Notes: generated by a model from the sequence alone, not told the origin. A stretch of 64,000 nucleotides of DNA from an uncultured Alphaproteobacteria bacterium (GCA_951812805.1 CATOSZ010000003.1:1752557-1816556), one strand, 5' to 3'; shown: positions 26,458-37,552, numbered from the stretch's first letter. Numbers and translations are program-made.

Positions 26458-27531
26458 TCAGCGTGACTCTTCCGTGTTCCAGCCGAGCCAATGGAAGGCG
26501 AGCGGCATCAACACCATCACCAGGGTGATGCGGATCATGTGCATGGTCGAGACGAAGGCCGTGTCGATGTCGAGGGAGAGCGCCATCAGCGCCATTTCCG
26601 CGAGGCCGCCGGGCGCCAGGGCCAGCACCAGCGCCGGGGCGGCGATGCCGAGGACGGGTGCCGCCAATTCGGCGGCGAAGATGGCGCCGGCCAGCATGAT
26701 GGCGGCCGAGCCGACGGCCAGCGTGATCACCCGGCGAATTTCACCGAGCCCGATGCCGACGAAGCGCGCGCCGAGGGAGGCGCCGATCACCAACTGCGCG
26801 CCCCAGACCAGTTCCACCGGCGGACGCCCCTCGACCAGGCCGCCGACATAGCAGCAGATCGAGACGATGAAGGGCCCGAGGAAGCTGGCGCTCGGCAGGC
26901 GCAGGCGGCGCCCGCCCCAGCTGCCGAGGACGGCGCCCGCGACCAGGATCGCCATTTCGAGCATGCTTGCCGTCGGCGGCGGGACTGTGCCGGCCGGTGC
27001 CACGCCGGAGAGGGTCGCGACCGGCAGGCCTTCGACGAAGCGCAGATAGATCGGCACGGTGAACACCACCATGAAGATCCGCGTCGCGTGGCTGAGCGAG
27101 ACCGCCCGGGGATCGCCGCCGTTCGCTTCGCCCAGCAGGGTCATCTCGGAAAGCCCGCCGGGGCTGGCGGCGAAGAAGGCGGTCTGCCGCCGGACCCGGG
27201 CGATCTTCACATAATAGGCGATGGTGGCGACGGTGATCAGGCCGACGAAGACGACGACCAGCAGGGCGCCGCCGGGCCAGAGCGCCAGGCGGTCGACGAT
27301 GTCGGGCGTGAAGGCGCCGCCGAGCAGGGTGCCGATCGCGCCGATCATCACCGTGCGCAAGGGCGGCCAGAAGGCGAGCGGCGCGCCGGCCAGCGCCGCC
27401 GCCGTGGTCGCCGTCATCGCCCCCAGCATCCAGGCGAGCGGCATGCGAAACCAGTAGAACAAGCCGCCGCCGAGCGCGCCGATGGCGAGGGAGAGCGCGA
27501 TGCCCCGCAGCAAGGGGGGCTTTGCGGTCAC
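26458..27531 (-). CDS. AbrB-family membrane protein (COG3180)
   Basis: 357 residues, about ten hydrophobic segments made of two repeats, each with a Pro/Gly-rich re-entrant-like motif: FFAASPGGLSEMTLLGE in the first and LALAPGGLAEMALMALSLDID in the second. This is the family often mislabelled ammonia monooxygenase or AbrB regulator and is probably a transporter. Its start overlaps the stop of the deacylase gene by 4 bp, so a linked role (import or export of the deacylase substrate) is plausible. Confidence 0.82.
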   Translation of the reverse strand: MTAKPPLLRGIALSLAIGALGGGLFYWFRMPLAWMLGAMTATTAAALAGAPLAFWPPLRTVMIGAIGTLLGGAFTPDIVDRLALWPGGALLVVVFVGLITVATIAYYVKIARVRRQTAFFAASPGGLSEMTLLGEANGGDPRAVSLSHATRIFMVVFTVPIYLRFVEGLPVATLSGVAPAGTVPPPTASMLEMAILVAGAVLGSWGGRRLRLPSASFLGPFIVSICCYVGGLVEGRPPVELVWGAQLVIGASLGARFVGIGLGEIRRVITLAVGSAAIMLAGAIFAAELAAPVLGIAAPALVLALAPGGLAEMALMALSLDIDTAFVSTMHMIRITLVMVLMPLAFHWLGWNTEESR

Positions 27532-28472
27532 TCGACGAGGCGTCCGAAGCGGACCGCCGTCTGCCCCCGCCGCAGCCGCTTGGACGGCATGATCAGCACG
27601 CAGTCGTCATAAGGGGTGGTCACCGGGTCGTCGCCGTCGTGGCCGATCACCGTGCCGGCGTCGGCGATGATCTCCAGGCCCTGGTAGTCCTCGACGAAGT
27701 GGAAATCATCGCTTTTGATCGTCACCGGGCCCGAGACTTCGACCACCCTCTGGGATGGCGGCGGGGGACCGAGATGGGGGGCCGCTGCCGCCTCGTCGAT
27801 CGCGCCGGTGGCGAGCAGAAAGCGGAAGGTGGTTTCGATCGCTATCCCCACGGTCGGTTGCAGCCAATGCTGGCCGCACTCGACCAGCAGGGCCGTGCGC
27901 CGTCCGTCGGCCTCGCCGAACTCACCGTGGTCGCGCATCCTCAGGCCCGCGGCATGGCCGGCATCGGCCACGATATCGACCGGTACGCCGACCCGGCGGG
28001 CCAGCACACGGCCGCGCGGCGCCGTACCGCACAGCATGACCGGCGGGCTCAGGCTCTGCATCGAATGGATGTCGAGCAGGTAGTCGCTTTCCTGCACGAC
28101 GGGCAGATACGCCCGCGCGCGGACGAGTTCCTGGCTGGTGCGGCCGCCGCCCAGCACCTCGGGCGCCCACAGGCGGTTGAAATCCTCGTCCACAAAGCGC
28201 GAGGCGACCGGATTGGCGGGATCGAAACGCTCGTAGGCGGCGACGTTGGCGAAGCTCAAAATCAGCGTGCCGCGGGCCGGGCGGATGTCGTGCTCGAACA
28301 GGCGTTTAACCGCATAGGCGCCGCAAAGCTCGTTGCCATGGGTGAGCGCGTTGACCGTGACCACCGGGCCGGGCGTACCGGAGTCGAAGCGGTGGACGTA
28401 GTCGATACCGGTGTTGCCCGCCCGGTAGGCGGAGATATCGGTCGGCAGGACGTTGACGACGGGCGTGGTCAC
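27528..28472 (-). CDS. Succinylglutamate desuccinylase/aspartoacylase family protein
   Basis: 314-residue zinc deacylase of the M14-like AstE/AspA family. Zinc ligands His and Glu appear in VNALTHGNELCG, the third His in YLLDIHSMQ, and the RFVDEDFNRLWAP block follows the family pattern. The likely general base Glu is in LLVECGQH. It should release an acyl group from an N-acyl amino acid. It overlaps the downstream AbrB-family gene by 4 bp. Confidence 0.86.
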   Translation of the reverse strand: MTTPVVNVLPTDISAYRAGNTGIDYVHRFDSGTPGPVVTVNALTHGNELCGAYAVKRLFEHDIRPARGTLILSFANVAAYERFDPANPVASRFVDEDFNRLWAPEVLGGGRTSQELVRARAYLPVVQESDYLLDIHSMQSLSPPVMLCGTAPRGRVLARRVGVPVDIVADAGHAAGLRMRDHGEFGEADGRRTALLVECGQHWLQPTVGIAIETTFRFLLATGAIDEAAAAPHLGPPPPSQRVVEVSGPVTIKSDDFHFVEDYQGLEIIADAGTVIGHDGDDPVTTPYDDCVLIMPSKRLRRGQTAVRFGRLVE

Positions 28473-28492
28473 GGCGGGCCTCGTTCAGATCC

Positions 28493-29719
<1,227 letters not shown>

Positions 29720-29916
29720 GGGGCAGGGATATCGCACGGGCGGCGGGGTGGGGACAAGCGGGACGCGAGCCGTCCGGTGCCGCGCTCGAGGCCCGAAAGC
29801 GGTGGTGCAGAGGAGGCACGCACCGCATTTTTTCGGTTATCCTCCGCCATTCAGCACTTCACGGCCCGGGCGATCACCTGTACAACCGGTCGGAGTGGCC
29901 GTAGAGGAGACGTGCA

Positions 29917-30873
29917 ATGGTGAAGAATATTCTGCTGACGGGCGCGGCGACCCTGGCTTTCGTGCTGCTGCCGGCCTTGGCTTCGGCCCAGTCCGAAGAT
30001 GCGGGCCTGCGCCATGTCGGCCGCCATATCCCGGGCCTCGCCGACGACGACATCGTCAGGGCGAAGGCGCTGGAGCCGGTCGGTGATGACTTCCGGGCCC
30101 ATCTGGCACGTGAATACCAGCAACTCGTCATCTTCGAGACGGACGAGATGCACGACTGGCGCGACGCCGACTATTACGCCGAGAAGGTGATGGCGCTGGG
30201 TGACAACAAGATGGTTTCGCCCGAGTTGGTCGAGGACTGGGAAATCGAAGATCCCGCCGACGCCGAGGCGCTGGGCACGGCGCGCGGTCGGCTGATCGCG
30301 GCCTTCGACAAGGGCGCGAAGACCAAGCTCCCGGCCGACACGGCCGTGGCGCAGGCGAGCTACGATTGCTGGATCGAGCAGCAGGAAGAAAACTTCCAGC
30401 TCGACCATATCGAGGCCTGCAAGAAGCGTTTCGAGGACGTCATGGCGCGCATCGAGGCGGCCTTGAAGCCGAAACCGAAGCCCGCGCCGGCGCCGAAGAC
30501 CGAATGGCAGCAGGTGAGCGACGTGTTCACCGTGTACTTCGACTTCGACAGCGACGCGCTGCGCGAGGATGCGCGGCAGGAAATCGATCGCTTCGTCGCC
30601 AGCCTCGAAGACAAGGACAAGGTCGAGGTGGCCGTCACCGGACATGCCGACCGCGCCGGCTCGAACGAGTACAACATGGCCCTTTCCCAGCGTCGCGCCG
30701 ACAATGTCCGCGCCGCGCTGATCGAGAAGGGACTCAAGATCGGCGACCTCGAGAAATTCGACCTCAAGGCCGTCGGCGAGAGTGAGCCGGCCGTGGCGAC
30801 GGAAGACAATGTGCGTGAGCAGGCCAATCGCCGCGTCGAGTTGCGCGCCTTCGGCCTGGTCGAGGTCAAATAG
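29917..30873 (+). CDS. OmpA-family outer membrane/peptidoglycan-binding protein
   Basis: 318 residues with signal peptide ending ALASA. About 150 residues of unrecognised helical sequence are followed by a Lys/Pro linker (KPKPKPAPAPK) and an OmpA C-terminal domain: VYFDFDSDAL, VTGHADRAGSNEYNMALSQRRADNVRAAL and NRRVELRAFG, which binds peptidoglycan. No beta-barrel is apparent, so it resembles a Pal/MotB-like anchor. A strong terminator follows. Confidence 0.9.
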   Translation: MVKNILLTGAATLAFVLLPALASAQSEDAGLRHVGRHIPGLADDDIVRAKALEPVGDDFRAHLAREYQQLVIFETDEMHDWRDADYYAEKVMALGDNKMVSPELVEDWEIEDPADAEALGTARGRLIAAFDKGAKTKLPADTAVAQASYDCWIEQQEENFQLDHIEACKKRFEDVMARIEAALKPKPKPAPAPKTEWQQVSDVFTVYFDFDSDALREDARQEIDRFVASLEDKDKVEVAVTGHADRAGSNEYNMALSQRRADNVRAALIEKGLKIGDLEKFDLKAVGESEPAVATEDNVREQANRRVELRAFGLVEVK

Positions 30874-30907
30874 GACGCGGCCGGCAAAGCCACGTCGCGG
30901 ACCAGCG

Positions 30908-30939
30908 GTGGGCGGTCTTCGGGCCGCCCGCCGTTTTTT
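30908..30939 (+). terminator. Rho-independent terminator after the OmpA-type gene
   Basis: GC-rich stem GGGCGG...CCGCCC with flanking GG/CC pairs and a TTCG-containing loop, followed by six T. Confidence 0.8.
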
Positions 30940-30948
30940 CGTGCCGGC

Positions 30949-30976
30949 TTGACCCGTCGCGGGCAGGGGATAGATT
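30949..30976 (+). promoter_or_regulatory. Candidate promoter of the luciferase-like gene
   Basis: TTGACC (30949-30954), 16-base spacer, TAGATT (30971-30976), 33 bases before the start codon at 31010. Confidence 0.55.
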
Positions 30977-31009
30977 GGCCGCCGATCGATCACACGAGGA
31001 CGCGCGCCC

Positions 31010-32326
31010 ATGAAATTCGGCCTGCTCTACGAGATGCAACTGCCCCGCCCCTGGGACGAGGAGCGCAACGACCACCAGCTTCTGAAAGAGGCGCTGTCCC
31101 AGGTCGAACTCGCCGACCGGCTCGGCTTCGACTACATGTGGCAGAACGAGCATCACTTCCTGGAGGAATATTCCCATTCCTCCGCGCCGGAGGTCTTTCT
31201 CGGCCTGTGCGCGCGCAACACCACGCAGATCCAGCTCGGCCATGCCGTCGTGCTCTCGCCGCCCGGCTACAACGGGTCGATCCGGGTGGCGGAGCGGATC
31301 GCGACGTTGGATCTCGTTTCCGACGGCCGGGTCGCCTGGGGCACCGGGGAGAGCGCCAGCCGCATGGAGCTGGAAGGCTTCGGCGTCGATCCCGAACAGA
31401 AGAAGGCGATGTGGCACGAAGGCACGGAGCAGGCGGCGAACATGATGGTGATGGAGCCCTATCCGGGCTTCGAGGGTGAGTTCTTCACCATGCCGTGCCG
31501 CAACGTGCTGCCGAAGCCGTTCCAGAAGCCGCATCCGCCGATCTGGGTCGCCTGCTCGCGCATGGAGACCATCCACGCCGCGGCGCGCGCGGGGATCGGT
31601 GCGCTCACCTTCGCCTTCGTTTCGCCCGAACAGGCGGCGCAATGGGCGAAGGAATATTACGACATTATCAAGTCCGAGGAATGCGTGCCGATCGGCCACG
31701 CGGTGAACGCCAACATCGCCATGTGTACCGGCTTTTCCGTGCACCACGACCAGGCGGAAGCGATCCGCCGGGGCGCCGACGGCTTCCGTTTCTTCGGCTA
31801 TTCCCTCGGCCACTACTATGTCTACGGCGACCACAAGCCGAGCGAGACCAACATCTGGGAGCGTTTCGAGGAGGCCAAGGACGCCATGCCGGAGGTCGGC
31901 AAGGGCAGCGGCATCGGCACGCCCGAGCAGGTGCGCGAGCATCTCCAGCAGTTCGCCGACGCGGGCGTCGACCAGGTGATCTTCATCCAGCAGGGCGGCA
32001 AGAACACGCACGCGCACATCTGCGAGGCGATGGAGCTGTTCGCAGACGAGGTCATGCCCCACTTCAAGGCGGGCGAGGCCGAGCGGGAGGCGAAGAAAGC
32101 CGAAGAACTGGCGCCCTATATCGAGGCGGCACTCGCCCGCAAGACGCGGCTGGCGCCCGTCGCGGCGGGGGCGCTGCCGACGGTTTCGCCTTACGGCCGC
32201 AACATCATGCAGGCCGACCAGGATCCGGAGGCCGAAACGACGCACCATGCCGCGGCCGACATCACGGTGATGACGCGCGACCCGCTGGAGAAGAAACGCC
32301 GCGGCGCGGCCGACGCCGCCGAATAG
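31010..32326 (+). CDS. LLM-class flavin-dependent oxidoreductase
   Basis: 438 residues of the bacterial luciferase-like monooxygenase family. MKFGLLYEMQLPRPWDEERNDHQLL, DYMWQNEHHFLEEYSHSSAPEVFL and RIATLDLVSDGRVAWGTGES show the TIM-barrel landmarks. It uses FMNH2 supplied by a separate reductase. The substrate is unknown, and a 60-residue polar tail follows the barrel. It converges on the hydratase gene 13 bp away. Confidence 0.9.
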   Translation: MKFGLLYEMQLPRPWDEERNDHQLLKEALSQVELADRLGFDYMWQNEHHFLEEYSHSSAPEVFLGLCARNTTQIQLGHAVVLSPPGYNGSIRVAERIATLDLVSDGRVAWGTGESASRMELEGFGVDPEQKKAMWHEGTEQAANMMVMEPYPGFEGEFFTMPCRNVLPKPFQKPHPPIWVACSRMETIHAAARAGIGALTFAFVSPEQAAQWAKEYYDIIKSEECVPIGHAVNANIAMCTGFSVHHDQAEAIRRGADGFRFFGYSLGHYYVYGDHKPSETNIWERFEEAKDAMPEVGKGSGIGTPEQVREHLQQFADAGVDQVIFIQQGGKNTHAHICEAMELFADEVMPHFKAGEAEREAKKAEELAPYIEAALARKTRLAPVAAGALPTVSPYGRNIMQADQDPEAETTHHAAADITVMTRDPLEKKRRGAADAAE

Positions 32327-32338
32327 GCGTGGCGGCGA

Positions 32339-33127
32339 TCACCGCCCCTTGACGACGGGATCGCGCCGTTCGCGCCAGGCGGCGTGCGCTTCCTCCTTGT
32401 CCTCGGTCAGTTCCAGCGCCATGAAGCGATAGAGGTCGGCGATCGCGGCATCGGCGAGGTTGGGGATGTCGAGGCCGCGGGTCATAGATTCCTTGGTCAT
32501 CTGCGCGGCGAGCGGCGGCAGGCCGGCGATGTGTTCCGCCACCTCCCTGGTCTTGGCGCCGAGCTCGTCCTCCGCCACCAGCCACTGCGCGAGACCGATG
32601 CGATAGGCCTCGTCCGCCGGCAGGGGAAAGCCGAGTGCCAGGCGCATGGCCAGGCCCTTGCCGATCCAGCGCGCCGTGCGCGGGCCGCCGCCATAGGCCG
32701 GCAGGATGCCGAGGGCGGCTTGCGGCAGGCGCCATTCCGCCTTCTCCGAGGCGACGATCAAATCGGCGCAGAAGGTGATCAGGCAACCGATGCCGACGGC
32801 GTAGCCGTTGACGCTGGCGACGATGGGCTTGGGGAAATTGGTCAGCACGTCGAAGGCGAAGCTGCGCCGCTTGGGCACGCTGCGCAGGAATTCGGCGGCC
32901 GAGCCGACGGAATGGGTCTTCGGGTCCTTGATATAGGCGCCGGCGCAAAAGGCCCGGCCCGAGGGATCGCCGGTCAGCACGACGCAGCGGACCTCGTCGT
33001 CGTCTTCCGCCGCCTCCAGATGACGGGCGATGCCCTCCATGAAGTCGGGCCCCCAGGCGTTGCGCTCGGCCGGGCGGCTGAGGGTGAGGGTCACCACATG
33101 GCCCTCTCGGTCGTGAAGTACCGGCAT
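32339..33127 (-). CDS. Enoyl-CoA hydratase/isomerase family protein
   Basis: 262-residue crotonase-fold protein. The oxyanion segment SGRAFCAGAYIKD is present. At the first catalytic position the sequence is EWRLPQAALGILPAYGGG, with Gln where hydratases have Glu, so a simple hydratase activity is doubtful. It lies 12 bp after the dimethylformamidase-like gene and is probably in the same operon. Confidence 0.82.
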   Translation of the reverse strand: MPVLHDREGHVVTLTLSRPAERNAWGPDFMEGIARHLEAAEDDDEVRCVVLTGDPSGRAFCAGAYIKDPKTHSVGSAAEFLRSVPKRRSFAFDVLTNFPKPIVASVNGYAVGIGCLITFCADLIVASEKAEWRLPQAALGILPAYGGGPRTARWIGKGLAMRLALGFPLPADEAYRIGLAQWLVAEDELGAKTREVAEHIAGLPPLAAQMTKESMTRGLDIPNLADAAIADLYRFMALELTEDKEEAHAAWRERRDPVVKGR

Positions 33128-33139
33128 TGTCGTGTCCTC

Positions 33140-35344
33140 CTACTCGGCGCCGCTGAAGCGGGTCAGCACGTTGTCGATGATGGTCGAGATGTCGTTGTCG
33201 TAGCCATTGTGGGCGAGGCTGCCGCAGAAGGTGATGGAGCCGGTCGAAAACACCGCCCCGCCGGCCGGCGTCTCGAAATAGGTCATGTCGGCGCGGACCA
33301 GCGCCTCGTGGCTCTCGAACGACCAGGTATAGCGGTGGGTCAGCACCTCCTCCGGCACGACGATGTGGCTCGGCTGATGCCCGGCGGAGCTGGCGACGAC
33401 GATGGCGTTCTCGGGCGAGCCGAGGCGCGGGTCCATACGGTCGAGTTCGAAGCCGGCGGCGCCGCCGCCCGACAGGCCGAAATCGCCGATCATCTCGTTC
33501 TCGACGCCCGCCATGATCCAGCTGGCGCGCGGATCGTCGGCGCCCGGCGCGCGCACGTAATAGGCTCCCTCGAAGGCGCCCTGGGCCGAGAAGCCGACAC
33601 CGCACAGGCGTTGCGGCGGCCGGTCGTTGCGCCGCCAGAGCCCGCCGTAGGCCCCGTCGAGGGCGTTGTAGTATTCCCCCGGATCGGCCGCCCAGGCGCG
33701 AATTCCGCCTTCGCCCCGGCGGATCTCCAGGACGCCCGGCACCTTGTCGTTGCGGGCGACGCGCCAGTAGAAGCCGTTACCGCCGAGATACATCAGGTTG
33801 CCGCCGCCGTCGACATAGCCCTGGATGGCGTCCAGCGTGGCCTTGGTGTGGTACTCCGGGTGCGAGCCGGTCACCAGCACCTTGTAGGGGGCGAGCAGGT
33901 CGACCCCCTCGGCGTCGATGTCGTCGTCGGTCACCACGTCGTAGGCGAACCCCTTGGCCTCCAGCCAGTCGGTCAGGTGCGTGTCGGCCGGGAAATGGCG
34001 CAGGCCGGAGCCGCGCGCGTCGTCGAAGCTGAGGAAGCCCGGGCGGATGGTCATGATCGGGCGCAGGCGCGAGGAAAAGCAGATCCCGCTGCCATCGGAA
34101 TGGAAGTTGTAGGTGGAGCAGCCGTAGTCCTTGTGCTGGTCCGGGTTCCACGGGCTCGCCCCCCAATCCGCGGCCCGTTGATAATAGGCCTCGTCCGTCA
34201 TGCCGCGCGCATAGTTGGCGTAGATCTGGTGCGTGAAGGTGGAGGCGAGCACCGCGATCCGCGCCGTCGGCTGGCCTAGGGGCGCGCGCACGTAGAAGGG
34301 GATGATCTCGGTGACCTCGCCGCAGGCCAGGCGTGCGCCGTAGGTTCCGCTTCGCAGGCCGGCCGGCGCCTCGAAGACGAAGTCGGTCTCCCAGGCGCAG
34401 TCGTGGATGTCGTCGTCGTGGAAGTGGATGGCGCCGTATTCGTTCGGCGCATGACGCCAGCACATCTCGCGTCCCGACCAGTTGGCGCCCTTCATGCCGC
34501 GCGCCGGCAGGTTGACCAGGCGCCCGGAGAGCTTGTTGGGACCCCGGTCGACGACGTCCAGGCCGTCGATGCCCTCGGAGAAGTCCCAGGCCGCCGCCAG
34601 GGCGCCGACATCCTCGCCCCGGCCGGCCCGCTCGACGCCGGCCTCGTCCAGCACGCCGGCGGCGATGAAGGGCCGTTCGATCTTGCCGTTGAAGTGATTC
34701 CCGCGGTCCCCGGCCAGGCGCGCGGCGATCAGCACCGCCCCGCCCCTGGGCGGCGTGGCGCCCGTCGCGACGGCCTCGCCCGTGCCCTCGTCGTCGACCA
34801 ACTGGCGGGGCGAGAGACGATGCTGGTGCGCCGTCAGCCGGCCGCTCGCCGCGTCGAAGGTCGCCCAGACCCGATACCAGAACCGGTTGCGGACCGCCTT
34901 GCCGACCCGGGCGACATGGCGCGTGCCGTCCGTGCCCACGAGAACGGCTTCCACGCCGGCCGCCCCGATGGCGAGCGTCATCTCCCGGCCCGTCGTATCC
35001 CGTCGCGAGAGGATCGCCTGATCGCCGCCCGGCAGGGTCGGCCAGATCGTCGCGCCCAGGGTAAAGCTGTCGAGGGCATCGAGCGCGCCCGCCTCTTCGA
35101 CGAGGACACAGGAGCCGAGCTGCACCGGCTGGGCCCGCGAGGGATGGTCGCCCGCGAAGTTCGCCGCGACCGGCTCGAGCTTGATCCCCGGCCCTGCGGG
35201 ATTGGGATCGCCACAGATGATCCGCACCAGATCGGCCGCATAGGGTGTATCGAAGGTGGAGGAAATCTTGAATTCGATTCGCCCGCCCGGGGCAATCGAG
35301 ACGCGGTCGGTATAGCCGGTGAGGGGGAGCATGGTTGGGGTCAT
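33140..35344 (-). CDS. N,N-dimethylformamidase large-subunit-like protein
   Basis: 734 residues, close to the size of the DMFase beta (large) subunit. A central LamG-like region (FTLGATIWPTLPGG..., residues about 80-240) is followed by the large catalytic region with YARGMTDEAYYQRAADWGASPWNPDQH and VLVTGSHPEYHTKATLDAIQGYVDGGGNLMYLGGNGFYWR. The true enzyme is an iron-dependent formamide hydrolase that works with a small subunit, and no small-subunit gene is seen here. The co-oriented TfoX-like gene lies 50 bp upstream and a hydratase-like gene 12 bp downstream. The substrate is probably a larger amide (inference). Confidence 0.85.
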   Translation of the reverse strand: MTPTMLPLTGYTDRVSIAPGGRIEFKISSTFDTPYAADLVRIICGDPNPAGPGIKLEPVAANFAGDHPSRAQPVQLGSCVLVEEAGALDALDSFTLGATIWPTLPGGDQAILSRRDTTGREMTLAIGAAGVEAVLVGTDGTRHVARVGKAVRNRFWYRVWATFDAASGRLTAHQHRLSPRQLVDDEGTGEAVATGATPPRGGAVLIAARLAGDRGNHFNGKIERPFIAAGVLDEAGVERAGRGEDVGALAAAWDFSEGIDGLDVVDRGPNKLSGRLVNLPARGMKGANWSGREMCWRHAPNEYGAIHFHDDDIHDCAWETDFVFEAPAGLRSGTYGARLACGEVTEIIPFYVRAPLGQPTARIAVLASTFTHQIYANYARGMTDEAYYQRAADWGASPWNPDQHKDYGCSTYNFHSDGSGICFSSRLRPIMTIRPGFLSFDDARGSGLRHFPADTHLTDWLEAKGFAYDVVTDDDIDAEGVDLLAPYKVLVTGSHPEYHTKATLDAIQGYVDGGGNLMYLGGNGFYWRVARNDKVPGVLEIRRGEGGIRAWAADPGEYYNALDGAYGGLWRRNDRPPQRLCGVGFSAQGAFEGAYYVRAPGADDPRASWIMAGVENEMIGDFGLSGGGAAGFELDRMDPRLGSPENAIVVASSAGHQPSHIVVPEEVLTHRYTWSFESHEALVRADMTYFETPAGGAVFSTGSITFCGSLAHNGYDNDISTIIDNVLTRFSGAE

Positions 35345-35394
35345 CCTGATTGCCGCCGTCGGGGCCCCGATTCAGACCCCGCCGCCGTACAAGG

Positions 35395-35769
35395 TCAAGC
35401 CGACCCCGCGCGCCGTCGCTTGCCAGGCGGCTTCGCCGCGTCGGCATCGAAGGCGACCTCGATGGCGCCTGCCACCCATTCGACGAGCGAATCGGCGTCC
35501 TCCAGCACTTCGTCCGGCAGCCGCCAATAGCCCGGCAGCCCGCGCCGGCGGCCCGCCCGGGAATAGACGAAGGGCCCGCTCCCCGCGGCCTCGAAGGCCC
35601 GTCGGCTGTCTGCGTCGGTCTTCAGATAGGCGGTATCGTCGACGAGGTAGGCGAACATCACGCCATGGCGAAACAGCCCGACGCCGGAAAACATCCGTCG
35701 CGCGACGATGGCGCCGAGCGGCTCCAACATCTCCAGCAGATAGTCGCGAAACTCGGGCGAAACGGGCAT
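35395..35769 (-). CDS. TfoX/Sxy N-terminal domain protein
   Basis: 124 residues. ARRMFSGVGLFRHGVMFAYLVDDTAYLKTD is the standard TfoX N-terminal block. Stand-alone domains of this kind occur widely and are not proven competence regulators. It is the first gene of a minus-strand row with the dimethylformamidase-like and hydratase-like genes. Confidence 0.88.
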   Translation of the reverse strand: MPVSPEFRDYLLEMLEPLGAIVARRMFSGVGLFRHGVMFAYLVDDTAYLKTDADSRRAFEAAGSGPFVYSRAGRRRGLPGYWRLPDEVLEDADSLVEWVAGAIEVAFDADAAKPPGKRRRAGSA

Positions 35770-35847
35770 TGAAGTTCACGCGTTGTTGTCGGTTCCGTCG
35801 AGCGGGGTGCCATGGTATGCAGCAATGCCGCTGCTCGGGAAGCCATC

Positions 35848-36639
35848 ATGCTCATTGTACAGATCACCGACATCCACATCTCCACGCCCGGGACCCGGGC
35901 GCACGACCTCTACGATACGCCGGGGCACCTGCGGCGCTGGGTCGCACGGCTCAACGCGCTGTCGCCGCGTCCCGACCTGGTGCTGGCGACGGGAGATCTG
36001 GTGAACGAGGGTCAGCCGGACGAGTACCGGATCCTGGCCGAAATCCTCGCCGGGCTCGAAATCCCGATCTATCTGATGCCGGGCAACCACGACGACCGGG
36101 GCAATCTGCGCGCGGCGTTCCCCGAGCATGGTTATCTCGGCGGCACGGGGGCCTTCATCAACTATGTGATCGAGGACCATCCGCTCCGGATCATCGCGCT
36201 CGACACGACCATTCCCGGCAAAGTCGGCGGCGAGGTTTGCCAGGCGCGCCTTACCTGGCTGGGCGCGCGGTTATCCGAGGCCTCGGTACAACCGACGCTC
36301 GTCGCCATGCACCATCCGCCGTTCGAGACCGGGATCCCGGCGATGGACGCGGTCGGCCTCGAGGGCAAGGCGGAATTCGCCGACGTGGTGCGCCCGCACC
36401 GACAGATCCGCCGCATCGTCGCCGGCCATCTGCACCGCACGATCCAGGGCACCATCGGCGGCCATACCGCCACCACCGCGCCCGGCACGGCACACCAGCT
36501 CGGCCTGACGCTGGAGCCGCGCGATCGGCCGATGATCACCCGGGAGCCGCCCGCCGCGCACCTGCACCTCTGGCGCGGCCACAAGGGCGGGCTGGTGAGC
36601 CACACGCTGCATCTGGAAGCCGAGGAAATTCCGCGTTAG
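35848..36639 (+). CDS. Class III phosphodiesterase (CpdA-like metallophosphoesterase)
   Basis: 263 residues. All five calcineurin-like metal motifs are seen: QITDIHIS, ATGDLVN, MPGNHDDR, VAMHHPP and VAGHLHRT. The family hydrolyses cyclic nucleotides, phosphodiesters or related nucleotides. Given the class III cyclase in the window, cAMP is a possible substrate, but this is inference. Start at 35848 puts MLIVQITDIH at the N terminus. Confidence 0.9.
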   Translation: MLIVQITDIHISTPGTRAHDLYDTPGHLRRWVARLNALSPRPDLVLATGDLVNEGQPDEYRILAEILAGLEIPIYLMPGNHDDRGNLRAAFPEHGYLGGTGAFINYVIEDHPLRIIALDTTIPGKVGGEVCQARLTWLGARLSEASVQPTLVAMHHPPFETGIPAMDAVGLEGKAEFADVVRPHRQIRRIVAGHLHRTIQGTIGGHTATTAPGTAHQLGLTLEPRDRPMITREPPAAHLHLWRGHKGGLVSHTLHLEAEEIPR

Positions 36640-36682
36640 GTGTGTGGGCCGGCTAGGTCACCTTCGAGAACAGTCCAGAAGC

Positions 36683-37552
36683 TCAGCCCGCCGCGATCAG
36701 CATGACGGCGGGGACGATCAGCAGCAGGGCGACGACGCCGCGGCGCGTCAGCACTTCGGCGCGGAAGAGATAGCGACTTAGAATCAGCGAGACGAAGGGC
36801 GCCGCGGCGACGATCGGGGCGACGACGATCAGGTCGCCGGTCTTCAGCGCGGTGTTGAGCGAGAGCAGCGAAGTGCCGTTGATCAGCCCGGCGAGGACGA
36901 ACCACAGCAATCCCGGGCGCCGCCAGCTGATCCGGGGGCGCGCCTCGCCGCGCAGACGCTCGGTGAGCAGGGCCAGCAGCAGCGAGACGGTGACGCTCGC
37001 CAGGCCGGAGAAGTGGGCGCTCGGCACGAAGGCGAGGCCGACCTTGGAGAGGGCGTGACCGAAGGCCCGGATCGCCGCCGCGCCGAGCGGCAGCGTCAGC
37101 GACCAGAGCGGCCAGTCCGCCTTCGTCCGCCCCGGGGTGACCAGCAGGCCCATGGCGGCGACGATGACGAAGGTGCCGATCGCCAATGGCCAGGTCAGGC
37201 TTTCCTCCAGCCAGAAGACGCCGATCAGCGCGGCGAAGAAGGGCGAGGTCGAGGCGATGGTCGCGGCGAGCGTCGGGCCGAGATAGCGCGTCCCGGCAAG
37301 CGCCAGGTTGGCCGAGAGGAAGGGCCGCACCAGGCCGGCGGCCACGAAGATGAGGACGGCCGGGTGCAGCCAATACCAGGCCTCGACGAAGAACGGCGCC
37401 GTCAGCCAGTAGAAGGCGGCGGAGCCCGAGAGCGAGAGCATGGTGCCGGTGCGGGAATCGGCATGGCGCAGGCCGAGGTTCAGGATCTGCTCACTGAGGC
37501 CGAAGAGCGTCGCGGAAATCAGCGAAAAGAGGATCGCCGCGTCCAGGCTCAT
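36683..37552 (-). CDS. EamA/DMT family transporter
   Basis: 289 residues with ten hydrophobic segments in two EamA repeats ([24 protein letters not shown] and [25 protein letters not shown]). Its start overlaps the trmFO stop by 4 bp, so it is translated from the same transcript. The substrate is unknown. Confidence 0.83.
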   Translation of the reverse strand: MSLDAAILFSLISATLFGLSEQILNLGLRHADSRTGTMLSLSGSAAFYWLTAPFFVEAWYWLHPAVLIFVAAGLVRPFLSANLALAGTRYLGPTLAATIASTSPFFAALIGVFWLEESLTWPLAIGTFVIVAAMGLLVTPGRTKADWPLWSLTLPLGAAAIRAFGHALSKVGLAFVPSAHFSGLASVTVSLLLALLTERLRGEARPRISWRRPGLLWFVLAGLINGTSLLSLNTALKTGDLIVVAPIVAAAPFVSLILSRYLFRAEVLTRRGVVALLLIVPAVMLIAAG

